Positions 8,614-15,912 of a stretch of DNA of 64,000 nt are shown one piece after another. The DNA is taken from contig NZ_VMSE01000001.1 of the NCBI RefSeq assembly GCF_009858335.1, forward strand, positions 2,258,755 to 2,322,754, given 5' to 3'. Numbering within the stretch: the stretch's first letter is position 1; each line of letters starts with the position of its first letter. The notes under the pieces are model-generated. The model saw nothing but the letters and a program-made list of their open reading frames with translations, did no database searches and had not been told where the DNA came from. This stretch comes from Methylovorus glucosotrophus (GTDB lineage Bacteria > Pseudomonadota > Gammaproteobacteria > Burkholderiales > Methylophilaceae). Position numbers and translations under genes: made by a program.

Positions 8614-9162
8614 ATGAAAAAAGTGCTACTAGTGCCTTTGCTGGCCTGCCTGCTGTTAAGTGCTTGCGGCGAGTTTTCTTATAAGCGCGGGGCGACTGCC
8701 GCTGATCTTGAAAAGTCCCGAGACGCCTGCAAAGCCAACGGCATGAGCGACGCCGCCGTGAAAAAATGCCTGGAAGATCAAGGCTGGTTCGTACATGACT
8801 TGAGCGATATGGACCCGGTAGCGATACTGATGCCAAATGAAGATAACCGCAGTAGTAGCAGCCAGGGTGATGTGGCGGCAGCCGCCGCAGCCACCATGGT
8901 AGAGTCCGGCACACCGGCTTCAACTGCCAGCAAAGCGCCAGATGGCGCGCCAGCCGCGCCCGTCAAAAGCATGACAGACAAATTCAAGGTTACGTCATGG
9001 TGGAAGCGCGGAGCAGGACGTACTGAGCTGGCAGACGCCACCAACCAGTGCGTTGCTGAACTCGGCGAAGAGCATCGTCCGGACCCGGTCACGCAATACA
9101 CCACTCGCGGCTTGCTTATTTGCATGCGCAAGAGCGGCTGGTATGGATTGGCATCCAAGTAA
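8614..9162 (+). CDS. Uncharacterised lipoprotein with two Cys/GW repeats
   Basis: This 182-residue protein starts MKKVLLVPLLACLLLSACGE, a textbook lipoprotein signal with lipobox LSAC, so it should be a lipid-anchored envelope protein. The N- and C-terminal parts look like two copies of a short element: DACK...VKKCLEDQGWF near residues 41-64, and NQCV...LLICMRKSGWY near 147-178. A low-complexity Ala/Ser/Pro linker lies between them. I do not recognise the family and infer no function. The ATG at 8614 was chosen over an upstream in-frame GTG/ATG because of the signal peptide. A strong bidirectional terminator follows. Confidence 0.75.
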   Translation: MKKVLLVPLLACLLLSACGEFSYKRGATAADLEKSRDACKANGMSDAAVKKCLEDQGWFVHDLSDMDPVAILMPNEDNRSSSSQGDVAAAAAATMVESGTPASTASKAPDGAPAAPVKSMTDKFKVTSWWKRGAGRTELADATNQCVAELGEEHRPDPVTQYTTRGLLICMRKSGWYGLASK

Positions 9163-9184
9163 TCTTTGAACTGAATCTGACAAT

Positions 9185-9216
9185 AAAAAAAGCCGCTCAA
9201 ATGAGCGGCTTTTTTT
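9185..9216. terminator. Bidirectional rho-independent terminator
   Basis: An inverted repeat with stem AAAGCCGCTCA/TGAGCGGCTTT, a 2-nt loop, seven A on one side and seven T on the other. It ends the lipoprotein gene (plus) and, read the other way, the tRNA-Val transcript (minus). Confidence 0.9.
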
Positions 9217-9223
9217 ATTTGTT

Positions 9224-9300
9224 TGGTAGTCGCGAATGGACTCGAACCATCGACCCCCACCATGTCAAGGTGGTGCTCTAACCAGCTGAGCTACGCGACT
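9224..9300 (-). tRNA. tRNA-Val(GAC)
   Basis: The minus strand folds as a 77-nt tRNA with CCA encoded. The acceptor AGTCGCG pairs with CGCGACT, the D arm is GCTCAGCTGGTTAGAGC, the anticodon arm CCACC-TTGACAT-GGTGG gives anticodon GAC, and the T arm GATGG-TTCGAGT-CCATT is regular. Confidence 0.97.
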
Positions 9301-9339
9301 GCAGGCTTGAATTGATGCCTCAAGCTTCAAGAGGCACGC

Positions 9340-9368
9340 ATTATAGCCGAACTCCCGGCGTGGAACAA
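9340..9368 (-). promoter_or_regulatory. Sigma-70 promoter for tRNA-Val
   Basis: On the minus strand a TTGTTC -35 box and a perfect TATAAT -10 box are separated by exactly 17 bp and sit about 40 bases upstream of the tRNA. Confidence 0.7.
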
Positions 9369-9486
9369 TCACCGTAACGCACGCCAGATGACGCTTGATC
9401 TTCATGCGGGAGGGAATGATTTCAGCCGCTGGCGGTCTTTTGATCAGGTAAGCGGTTATTCAAGGGTCATTATTCAAAGGAAGATC

Positions 9487-9873
9487 ATGCTCTGGTCTAC
9501 ATTATTCAAATTGATCCCGTGGGGGCAAGTGATTGATCACGCCCCCCAAGTGCTGGATGGCGCAAAAAGGCTGTATCAGCGCCTGAGAGCCGAAGGCCAG
9601 GCGGAAACCGACACGTATGGAACCGGGATTACGGTACTTCCGCCCGAACCGGAAGCCCTGGCGCAGGCCGTGCGTGAGCAGCGTCAGGCACTGGCGCGCT
9701 TGCATGATGAGCTGGAGGAGTCGGGTCAGCTGATCAAGCGGCTGGCCGAGCAGAATGCCGGGATGGTGGCGCAGATGGAATCCCTGCGGCGGCGTTTGCG
9801 TTTGCTGGGTTGGCTGGGGGTATTGCTTGCAGGAGGCCTGGCATACGCCTTGTATCATCTGCCCGCTGCATAA
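9487..9873 (+). CDS. Small coiled-coil protein with C-terminal membrane anchor
   Basis: This 128-residue protein starts MLWSTLFKLIPWGQVIDHAP with AAGGAAG five bases upstream. Residues of roughly 50-100 are strongly charged and heptad-like (REQRQALARLHDELEESGQLIKRLAEQ), indicating a coiled coil. A single hydrophobic segment (LLGWLGVLLAGGLAYALYHL) ends the chain, suggesting a tail-anchored inner-membrane protein with its coil in the cytoplasm. It is an unrecognised family and no function is proposed. A GC hairpin (AGCCCG/CGGGCT) follows directly. Confidence 0.7.
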   Translation: MLWSTLFKLIPWGQVIDHAPQVLDGAKRLYQRLRAEGQAETDTYGTGITVLPPEPEALAQAVREQRQALARLHDELEESGQLIKRLAEQNAGMVAQMESLRRRLRLLGWLGVLLAGGLAYALYHLPAA

Positions 9874-9895
9874 GCCCGGCCTGTGCGGGCTATAA
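9872..9895 (+). promoter_or_regulatory. Hairpin and probable -10 element before the dioxygenase gene
   Basis: AGCCCG/CGGGCT forms a short hairpin directly after the preceding stop codon, and it overlaps a perfect TATAAT at 9890-9895, 36 bases before the dioxygenase ATG. No good -35 was seen, so promoter strength is uncertain. Confidence 0.4.
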
Positions 9896-9930
9896 TGGGC
9901 GACTGCTCTTAGTCCGGGTTCTGCCCTCAC

Positions 9931-10554
9931 ATGAATTCACGTTCCAATGATTTACTGGTGGATGCCATTGCCAATGATGGCTATGCCATTACTCCTGACT
10001 TTTTGCCACCGGCCCTGATCAAGACGTTGGCAGATGAGGCAAAGGCCCTGCATGCGCAAGGCGCACTGCAGGCGGCGACCACGGGACTTTCCAGTCGCCG
10101 GTCGGCAGACAATGTAGGGCTGCGGGGTGACTTCATTCACTGGCTTGAGGATGAGCTCGCCAGCCCGGCACAGCAGAATTATCTGGCCGCCATGCGGCAG
10201 TTGCAGCAGGACTTCAACCAGGCCCTGTTCATGGGATTGTTTGAGCTGGAAACGCATCTGGCCGTTTATCCGCCCGGGGCCGTTTATCGCAAACATCTGG
10301 ATCAGTTTCAGGGGCGTGCTGAGCGTCAGGTAAGCTGCATCCTGTACCTGAATGAAGACTGGCAGCCGGAAGACGGCGGCACCTTGCGCATCTACCTGAA
10401 TGGCAACGCCAGCGAACCCTATATGGACATCAGCCCGACCGGCGGTACGCTGGTCACCTTTCTCTCTGGCCGCTTTATGCATGAAGTCATGCCTTCACGC
10501 CGCGAACGCATCAGCCTGACTGGCTGGTTCAGAACACGCAGCACTGCCATTTGA
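9931..10554 (+). CDS. 2-oxoglutarate/Fe(II)-dependent dioxygenase (prolyl 4-hydroxylase-like)
   Basis: This 207-residue protein has the double-stranded beta-helix core of P4H-type dioxygenases. The iron ligands are H and D in KHLDQF (about 123 and 125) and H in FMHEV (about 183), and a 2-oxoglutarate-binding Arg follows in SRRERISL. The stretch ILYLNEDWQPEDGGTLRIY is the typical P4H segment. These enzymes couple substrate hydroxylation to oxidative decarboxylation of 2-oxoglutarate. The substrate is unknown; bacterial relatives are sometimes annotated SM-20-like. Its TGA overlaps the ATG of the next gene by one base, so the two are translationally coupled. Confidence 0.88.
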   Translation: MNSRSNDLLVDAIANDGYAITPDFLPPALIKTLADEAKALHAQGALQAATTGLSSRRSADNVGLRGDFIHWLEDELASPAQQNYLAAMRQLQQDFNQALFMGLFELETHLAVYPPGAVYRKHLDQFQGRAERQVSCILYLNEDWQPEDGGTLRIYLNGNASEPYMDISPTGGTLVTFLSGRFMHEVMPSRRERISLTGWFRTRSTAI

Positions 10555-12020
10555 TGAACACACCACCAACCCCTTCGGCGGACATCGCCGCCATGTTTGC
10601 CCCGGAGACCTTCCGTGAGCTAGGGCATAAGCTGATCGATTTACTGGCAGATTACTTGGCTGGCAATCTGGCAGGGCAAGACCCGGTGATGCATTGGCAA
10701 GCCCCCGAGAAAGCGGACGCAGAATGGCAAATGCCCTTGCCACAAGAGCCTGTGCTTGATGCTGACGGATTACTCGCACGCCTGAAAAATGACATCCTCC
10801 CGACCAGTTTGGCGATTCATCATCCGCACAACATGGGACATCAGGTCGCCACGCCATTGCCCGTGGCCGCCCTTTGCGATCTGGTCGCCGCCCTCACCAA
10901 CCAGGCCATGGCCGTCTATGAAACCGGCCCCAGTGCCACCATGCTGGAGCGGCAAGTCCTGCGCTGGCTGGGCGAGCTGATCGGCTGGCAGGATGCAGGT
11001 GGCATACTGACCTCGGGCGGCGCGCAAGCCAATCTCACCGCCCTGCTCGCTGCGCGCCAACATGCGGCCGATGTATGGAAGCATGGCGTGGCCGACGTCA
11101 AACCGTTGCGCATTCTGGTGTCCAAGCATGCGCATTACTCCATCAGTCGCGCGGCGGGCATCATGGGGCTGGGTACCGATGCCGTCGTTAGTATTCCTAC
11201 CGATACCGAAGGCCGCATGCTGGTCAACGCGCTGGCTGTTGCGCATGCCGAAGTCCTGGCGAATGACACCACGGTGATGGCCGTGGTGGCTACCGCAGGC
11301 TGCACCCCCACGGGCAGCATAGACCCGTTGCTGGAGATAGGCCGCTACTGCCAGGACCATGGATTGTGGCTGCATGTAGATGGCGCGCATGGCGCCTCAG
11401 CCTTGCTTTCCGAGCAGCATCGCCCTGCGCTGCAAGGCATTGCCCTCGCCGACTCCGTGGTGTGGGATGGTCACAAATTGCTGTACATGCCCGCCGCTGT
11501 TTCCGCCGTGCTGTTTCGCAACACGGCCAGCAGCTTTGAAGCATTCAGCCAGGATGCGTCCTACCTTTTTCAGGGCGGCGAGCACATTGAGGAAATGTAT
11601 AACGTCAGCTATCGCACGCTGGAATGCACCAAGCGCATGATGGGGCTGAAGCTGTGGGTGGCGTTTTCACTGTATGGCGTGCGCGGTATGGCGCAACTGC
11701 TGGACAGCACCTTTGCCAAGGCGCGCCTGCTGGCTCAAAAGCTGGATGCACATCCAGACTTTGAGCTGCTCATGCAGCCGCAAACCAATATCGTGTGTTT
11801 CCGCCATCGGCCAACTGCACTGGAAGGCCCCGCGCTGGATGCGCATCAGAGCCGCCTGCGCGAGCAACTGGTGCAGAGCGGCCGCTTTCATTTAACGCGC
11901 GTCACGCTGGAAGGCCGCGTCTGGCTACGCACCACGCTGATGAACCCCTACACACAAACAGAAGATATGGATGAGCTGTTGCTGGCGCTGAATCAGCTGG
12001 CCCAGCAAGCCCTGGCCTGA
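10554..12020 (+). CDS. PLP-dependent group II amino acid decarboxylase
   Basis: This protein of about 488 residues belongs to the aromatic-L-amino-acid/glutamate decarboxylase family. The sequence shows ILTSGGAQANLTALLAAR in the cofactor phosphate region, LWLHVDGAHGASALLS with the PLP-ring Asp, and VVWDGHKLLYMP with the Schiff-base lysine (about residue 307). The N-terminal PHNMGHQVATPLPVAALCDLVAALTNQA is typical of the bacterial members. The substrate (aromatic amino acid, aspartate, diaminobutyrate or other) cannot be decided. The ATG at 10554 overlaps the stop of the dioxygenase gene, so co-translation with it is expected. Confidence 0.88.
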   Translation: MNTPPTPSADIAAMFAPETFRELGHKLIDLLADYLAGNLAGQDPVMHWQAPEKADAEWQMPLPQEPVLDADGLLARLKNDILPTSLAIHHPHNMGHQVATPLPVAALCDLVAALTNQAMAVYETGPSATMLERQVLRWLGELIGWQDAGGILTSGGAQANLTALLAARQHAADVWKHGVADVKPLRILVSKHAHYSISRAAGIMGLGTDAVVSIPTDTEGRMLVNALAVAHAEVLANDTTVMAVVATAGCTPTGSIDPLLEIGRYCQDHGLWLHVDGAHGASALLSEQHRPALQGIALADSVVWDGHKLLYMPAAVSAVLFRNTASSFEAFSQDASYLFQGGEHIEEMYNVSYRTLECTKRMMGLKLWVAFSLYGVRGMAQLLDSTFAKARLLAQKLDAHPDFELLMQPQTNIVCFRHRPTALEGPALDAHQSRLREQLVQSGRFHLTRVTLEGRVWLRTTLMNPYTQTEDMDELLLALNQLAQQALA

Positions 12021-12180
12021 CGGACTGGGATATGCGTATTTCTGTTTGATCGGCTCTATATTATCGAACCTGTATTGTCGGAATCGCCCGCCCATTCATA
12101 TCCGCAAGGGTTGCGTGGGGATGAGGCCCCGATGGGAGCATGCCCGACAAACGGCGTTGCTGACTATCCTGGCAGAATAA

Positions 12181-13035
12181 TCAAGGCTCCAGGTTTTCCT
12201 GTTCCAAGAGCGCCGCATAACCTGCTTGATAATCCGGATAGCGCAACTGAAACCCTGTATGCCGCAGGCGCTGATTGCTCAGGCGCTTGTTGCCACTAAT
12301 CGCAGGCGCAGCCTGCGGGGCATCCGGCACCCCCATCTGCTGTGCCAGCCATTGCAGCACCTCGTATTGCGATGCAGGCCGGTCATCCGTCACCACATAC
12401 AGCGGCTCCACCGGCTTGCCTGCAAACAGTTGCTTGACCAGGTAGGCAATCGCGGCCGCGCCATCATCCCGGTGGATGCGGTTGGTCCAGCCATTTTGCG
12501 CGGGCCAGCGCGCAGGCTCACGCGCCAGGTCCAGCATACGGCGGCGGCCAGGTCCGTAGATGCCCGAGAAACGCAGAATCGTATGCGCGGCAGGATATTC
12601 ACTCGCCAATAGCTGCTCCGCCTGCAACATGCGTTCGCCACTAAAACCATCCGGCACCGGTATCGTGGCTTCATCCAGCAGATCATCGCTCACCTGCCCG
12701 TACACGCCCGTGCTGGAAACAAAAAACACATGCTCAGGTGGCGCTTGCCGCAGGGCCGCCAGGGTATTGCGCAAACCATCCACATAATGCGCACGGTAAC
12801 TGTCATCGCGATGCGCATCCGCCGCCACGCAATAAATCACGATACGGGGCTTCAAGGCCGCCAACCCCTGCAAGGTTTCAGGCTGCGTCACGTCCGCCTG
12901 CAGCAGATGCACACCTGCCGGCAAGTCCGTGGCGCTGCGCTTCAGCCCATACACTTCCAGTCCTCCATCCTGCAGCAGGCTGGCGACGGCCTGCCCCAGA
13001 TCACCGCAGCCCACTACCAGTGCGCGATCTGTCAT
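12181..13035 (-). CDS. NAD(P)-binding epimerase/dehydratase-like protein (YeeZ type)
   Basis: This 284-residue Rossmann protein of the extended SDR family resembles YeeZ. The N-terminal nucleotide-binding motif is VVGCGDLGQAVASLL, followed by VFFVSSTGVYGQ, and the catalytic region around FSGIYGPGRRRML carries the YxxxK-equivalent position in variant form (YGPGR). NRIHRDDGAAAIAYLV is typical of this group. A role in sugar-nucleotide or other redox chemistry is possible, but the substrate is unknown. Its ATG lies one base from the end of the upstream Nudix gene, so they form a unit. Confidence 0.82.
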   Translation of the reverse strand: MTDRALVVGCGDLGQAVASLLQDGGLEVYGLKRSATDLPAGVHLLQADVTQPETLQGLAALKPRIVIYCVAADAHRDDSYRAHYVDGLRNTLAALRQAPPEHVFFVSSTGVYGQVSDDLLDEATIPVPDGFSGERMLQAEQLLASEYPAAHTILRFSGIYGPGRRRMLDLAREPARWPAQNGWTNRIHRDDGAAAIAYLVKQLFAGKPVEPLYVVTDDRPASQYEVLQWLAQQMGVPDAPQAAPAISGNKRLSNQRLRHTGFQLRYPDYQAGYAALLEQENLEP

Positions 13036-13036
13036 C

Positions 13037-13612
13037 TCAAGCCTGCGCTGGCATCGGCTGCCATTGGCCAGACAAATACTTCTCCGCCCACATCAACGCC
13101 ACGATGGTTTTGCCATCGGTAATCTCGCCGCGCTGCACCATCGCCAGGCAATCCTGCAAGCTGGCATCAATAATATGCAAAGCCTCATCTTCATCGCGCT
13201 TGTGTTCACCAGCGGTAAGACCACGGGCCAGATAGATATGAATCACTTCATTTGAGTAGCCAATGCAGGGATGCTGCAAACCGAGATACACCCACTCCTT
13301 GGCGGTGTAGCCGGTTTCCTCCAGCAACTCGCGCTGCCCAGTCAGCAGCGGCGCCTCGCCCTGATCAATCTTGCCCGCCGGCAACTCAATAAACACCCGG
13401 CGCAAAGGGTAGCGGAACTGTCGCTCCAGTATCAGATGGCCGTTATCCAGCAGTGCCACCATCACCACAGCACCGGGGTGCAACACATACTCGCGCTGGC
13501 TTTGCCCGCCATTAGGCAAGCGCACCTGATCGCGGCGCGCCGTCAGCATACCGCCCGAGGCGATTACTTCAGAAGAGATAGGAGTTTCGATGAGGTCGTT
13601 GTAGTTGTGCAT
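13037..13612 (-). CDS. Nudix hydrolase (ADP-ribose pyrophosphatase-like)
   Basis: This 191-residue Nudix protein has a canonical box beginning at GKIDQGEAPLL and including the REXXEEXGY core (RELLEETGY). The preceding RQFRYPLRRVFIELPAGKID is characteristic of the ADP-ribose/ADP-sugar pyrophosphatase subgroup (NudF-like). It probably hydrolyses ADP-ribose to AMP and ribose 5-phosphate. The upstream base run is pyrimidine-rich (TTCCTCCCTCCC before the ATG), so there is no Shine-Dalgarno sequence for the chosen start. The next gene follows after one base. Confidence 0.87.
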   Translation of the reverse strand: MHNYNDLIETPISSEVIASGGMLTARRDQVRLPNGGQSQREYVLHPGAVVMVALLDNGHLILERQFRYPLRRVFIELPAGKIDQGEAPLLTGQRELLEETGYTAKEWVYLGLQHPCIGYSNEVIHIYLARGLTAGEHKRDEDEALHIIDASLQDCLAMVQRGEITDGKTIVALMWAEKYLSGQWQPMPAQA

Positions 13613-13989
13613 GGGAGGGAGGAATTAGTAGGTAGAGGATTGAGTTTAAGCGATAGCGGGACATTCGGCTATGCGCATGGGTAGGTAGTGTTTAACTAGG
13701 ATGTGAACCATATCATTCGTCACTGATATCTCTAAGAGAAGATACGATGCCATAGCCAACTTGAGTCTAGCAATCCCTGTTGTTTTTTCATTCCATCAGA
13801 CATGCAGCTGTTACGGGTTAGGCTTTACCATCATCTGGATGAAAGTCATACAAAGGGATTGATAACGAAGAAGGTATTTCACCAACATTGGCGCCCATAA
13901 CTGCCCCAAGGCCAAGCACCCGCCGGTTCGACCATGTGGGCGGCTAGATGCCTGTAATGCTTTATTTGCATCTACGATAAGAGGCCGTT
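13613..13989. other. Non-coding/decayed stretch at the left edge of the accessory island
   Basis: This 377-bp A+T-richer stretch contains no convincing full gene. On the minus strand, 13818-13944 is an open frame of about 40 codons between two stops (ending GEIPSSLSIPLYDFHPDDGKA) that has protein-like composition and may be a gene fragment, but no family is recognised. The rest shows nothing recognisable. No tRNA-end repeat marking an attachment site was found. Confidence 0.45.
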
Positions 13990-14301
13990 TTATTTATTCT
14001 GTAGCAAAACCACAAGGTTTTCGATTAATTCCACTGCATCAGGCTTATACGTTGCCTCCCATTCATTAATCCAGTTGGCTGGCTTGCCCTGATCCTCCCA
14101 ATCAGAGAGCGCACCAGCATTGACGATTTCTAATTCAAACCACAGTTTGTCGAACCGTGAAATATCCTCACCTGACAAAAACGGGTTACCGCTACCGCAT
14201 AAGGATTCGGTACCACGCACAAAACGGGAAAATGCAATATGAGTACTGACTGCCTCCCTGGCTTCTGCAAGAAACACATGCTTATCAAGACTATCGTCCA
14301 T
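13990..14301 (-). CDS. Probable immunity protein of an orphan toxin module
   Basis: This small acidic 103-residue protein (MDDSLDKHVFLAEAREAVST...) has no signal or membrane segment and is rich in Trp and acidic residues (FDKLWFELEIVNAGALSDWED). It overlaps the 3' end of the toxin-like fragment upstream by 11 bases, the usual arrangement of toxin-immunity pairs in CDI and Rhs systems. I do not recognise the family. The immunity role is inferred from size, acidity, overlap and position. It reads as an intact gene even though the toxin gene in front is truncated. Confidence 0.55.
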   Translation of the reverse strand: MDDSLDKHVFLAEAREAVSTHIAFSRFVRGTESLCGSGNPFLSGEDISRFDKLWFELEIVNAGALSDWEDQGKPANWINEWEATYKPDAVELIENLVVLLQNK

Positions 14302-14752
14302 ACTTGACGGTTACAACCTTTCCTTTGCTATTTGTCACTACGGTAACGTTGTTGACCGAGTCATAATGAACTGTTGTAGAACCTCTGCTGGGAGTTGCAA
14401 ACCCATTTTCAACAGTATTCTGGACAACAGAGGGCATAACTCCTCGATCCTGCATGCGATCTAAAGCATGACCCGAATACTCTCTACCGTATATGGTTGC
14501 AGGTTCATTTCTGACTGGCTGATATTCTGGGCTCTTTGGTTGATTAAATTGAAGTCGTTTACTACCGATCAACAATGCGCCGTCGGAGACTCCAGTGTTC
14601 GCCCCCAGCCCAAGCGATTTCCGTCCTTCGAACTCAATTGCTCCGAGAGCAAGAAATCCTGCAGCGCTCTTCACATCTCCGTCACTTAAAGCACCGCCAG
14701 CTTGAAGAACATGGTACGGACCAGCGCTTATGCTTGCAAGTCCATAGATCGG
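14291..14752 (-). pseudogene. Truncated polymorphic-toxin C-terminus (DUF4258-like)
   Basis: The last part (GREYSGHALDRMQDRGVMPSVVQ followed by the strand pattern TTVHYDSVNNVTVVTNSKGKVVTVKYGR) resembles the DUF4258-type nuclease-like tips of CDI/Rhs toxins. An ORF of 127 codons can start at a GTG at 14674, but the same frame continues as plausible protein further upstream (PIYGLASISAGPYHVLQAGG) until a TAG at 14753-14755, with no delivery (Rhs or haemagglutinin) domain. It is therefore read as the orphan 3' end of a large toxin gene, or a displaced cassette. It overlaps the presumed immunity gene by 11 bases. Activity is unknown; the toxin family is a judgement by eye. Confidence 0.6.
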
Positions 14753-14813
14753 CTATGGGCATGCGCTGGGTTACTGCTTAATATCGGCAAGCAGGCGCGT
14801 CCTCCACTACCGC

Positions 14814-14937
14814 TTAAAAGTACTCTTGATACAGATGCCCAACAGGACCATGTCTGAGATTAAAGCCCTGCGTGTATATTCCATCGAGCTGAAACGTGGA
14901 CTTAAATAACTTTAATGTTTGTACGACAGAGAAGATA
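14814..14937 (-). pseudogene. Decayed RAYT (REP-associated Y1 transposase) fragment
   Basis: In one minus-strand frame ending in TAA at 14814-14816 the translation is ...SVVQTLKLFKSTFQLDG and then IYTQGFNLRHGPVGHLYQEYF. The Y-x-x-x-F-N-x-(R)-H-x-x-x-G-H-L-(F/Y)-Q-x-x-(F/Y) pattern is the conserved block of TnpA-REP/IS200-like transposases. Only about 40 codons survive, with a premature stop and no catalytic HxH or tyrosine region visible, so this is a remnant. It supports past mobile-element activity here. Confidence 0.55.
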
Positions 14938-15044
14938 GGTCAAAATAGAAGTGCGATGCTCTGCCAGAGCCCCACAAAACTCCACGATATAACACAAACA
15001 TAAAAAGGCGAATTGATCGAAAAATAAAGGGGAAATTTAACGTC

Positions 15045-15698
15045 ATGAACTACTGTGTAAGCTGTGGAAAGAATTATGATCAGGGGACCGAGATTTGTTC
15101 GGAATGCCTGACTCCAACCGGTGCTGAAATAACAAGCAACTCAGTTTGCAGTTCTGAGGCAATTTCAGGAACGCACCCATGGAGAAGGCTGTTTGCCAGG
15201 ACTATAGACTATGTTGCTTTGTACCTTATTATCGGCTTAATAATTGGTGTATTCATACCATCCGACTCAGCGCCATTGGTGTTTACAGGCAATGAGTTTT
15301 TAGATGGGAGACTCATCAATATCCTGATACTTGCCCTGGCTTGTATCATTGAGCCAATTATTCTCACGAGCTTTGGAATAACTCCAGGGAAGTTTTTGTT
15401 CAATATAGAAATCAATAAAAATGGTTCTGAACTAATCGAATACCTGGACGCTTTAAAACGAACTGTCGCCTTAACGTGGAGTGGGATGGCATTTGGCGTG
15501 CCATTTCTCAGTACCGTCGCGCAATACATGGCCTACAGAAGGCTAACGACAACTGGTGAGACGAGCTGGGATAAATCATGTGGTTTTACAATCACGCATC
15601 ACCCTATTGGCTGGGGAAGAAAGATCGGACTTATAACAGTTCTATTAATTATGGCAGTCGCTATTATTGTCATTCAGCGAAGCCCAGTCGGCCAATGA
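15045..15698 (+). CDS. Zinc-ribbon/RDD family membrane protein
   Basis: This 217-residue protein has an N-terminal zinc ribbon (CVSCGKNYDQGTEICSEC, cysteines in two CxxC pairs) followed by an RDD domain that begins WRRLFARTIDYVALYLII with the diagnostic Arg and Asp residues. Four to five membrane segments follow. RDD proteins are membrane proteins of largely unknown function; some are linked to ion transport. The gene is visibly richer in A+T codons than its neighbours and sits at the edge of the toxin/transposase remnant island, so it may be acquired. GGGGA lies upstream of the ATG with slightly long spacing. Confidence 0.8.
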   Translation: MNYCVSCGKNYDQGTEICSECLTPTGAEITSNSVCSSEAISGTHPWRRLFARTIDYVALYLIIGLIIGVFIPSDSAPLVFTGNEFLDGRLINILILALACIIEPIILTSFGITPGKFLFNIEINKNGSELIEYLDALKRTVALTWSGMAFGVPFLSTVAQYMAYRRLTTTGETSWDKSCGFTITHHPIGWGRKIGLITVLLIMAVAIIVIQRSPVGQ

Positions 15699-15725
15699 AA
15701 TAAAGGAATGAATTTAGTATTGAGA

Positions 15726-15804
<79 letters not shown>

Positions 15805-15837
15805 GAAGCCATGCGGGTGATGGCGAAAGGAGGCTTT

Positions 15838-15866
15838 ATTATCCTGGTCCTGAAAGCAAAATTCAA
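15838..15866 (-). promoter_or_regulatory. Sigma-70 promoter for tRNA-Pro
   Basis: On the minus strand TTGAAT and GATAAT boxes are separated by exactly 17 bp and lie about 33 bases upstream of the tRNA, inside the gap after the DUF2818 gene. Confidence 0.65.
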
Positions 15867-15912
15867 CAGACAGGCCGCCATCACTGAGTGCTGGCGGCTT
15901 GATAACGCAGGC

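Noticed and set aside
12075..12299. 74-codon plus-strand frame between convergent genes
   Set aside because: It is mostly antisense to the epimerase-like gene, has no ribosome binding site and shows no protein-like pattern.
14836..14910. Short plus-strand frame beginning MPNRTMSEIKALRVY
   Set aside because: It is antisense to the RAYT remnant, which gives the better family match, and it has no supporting context.
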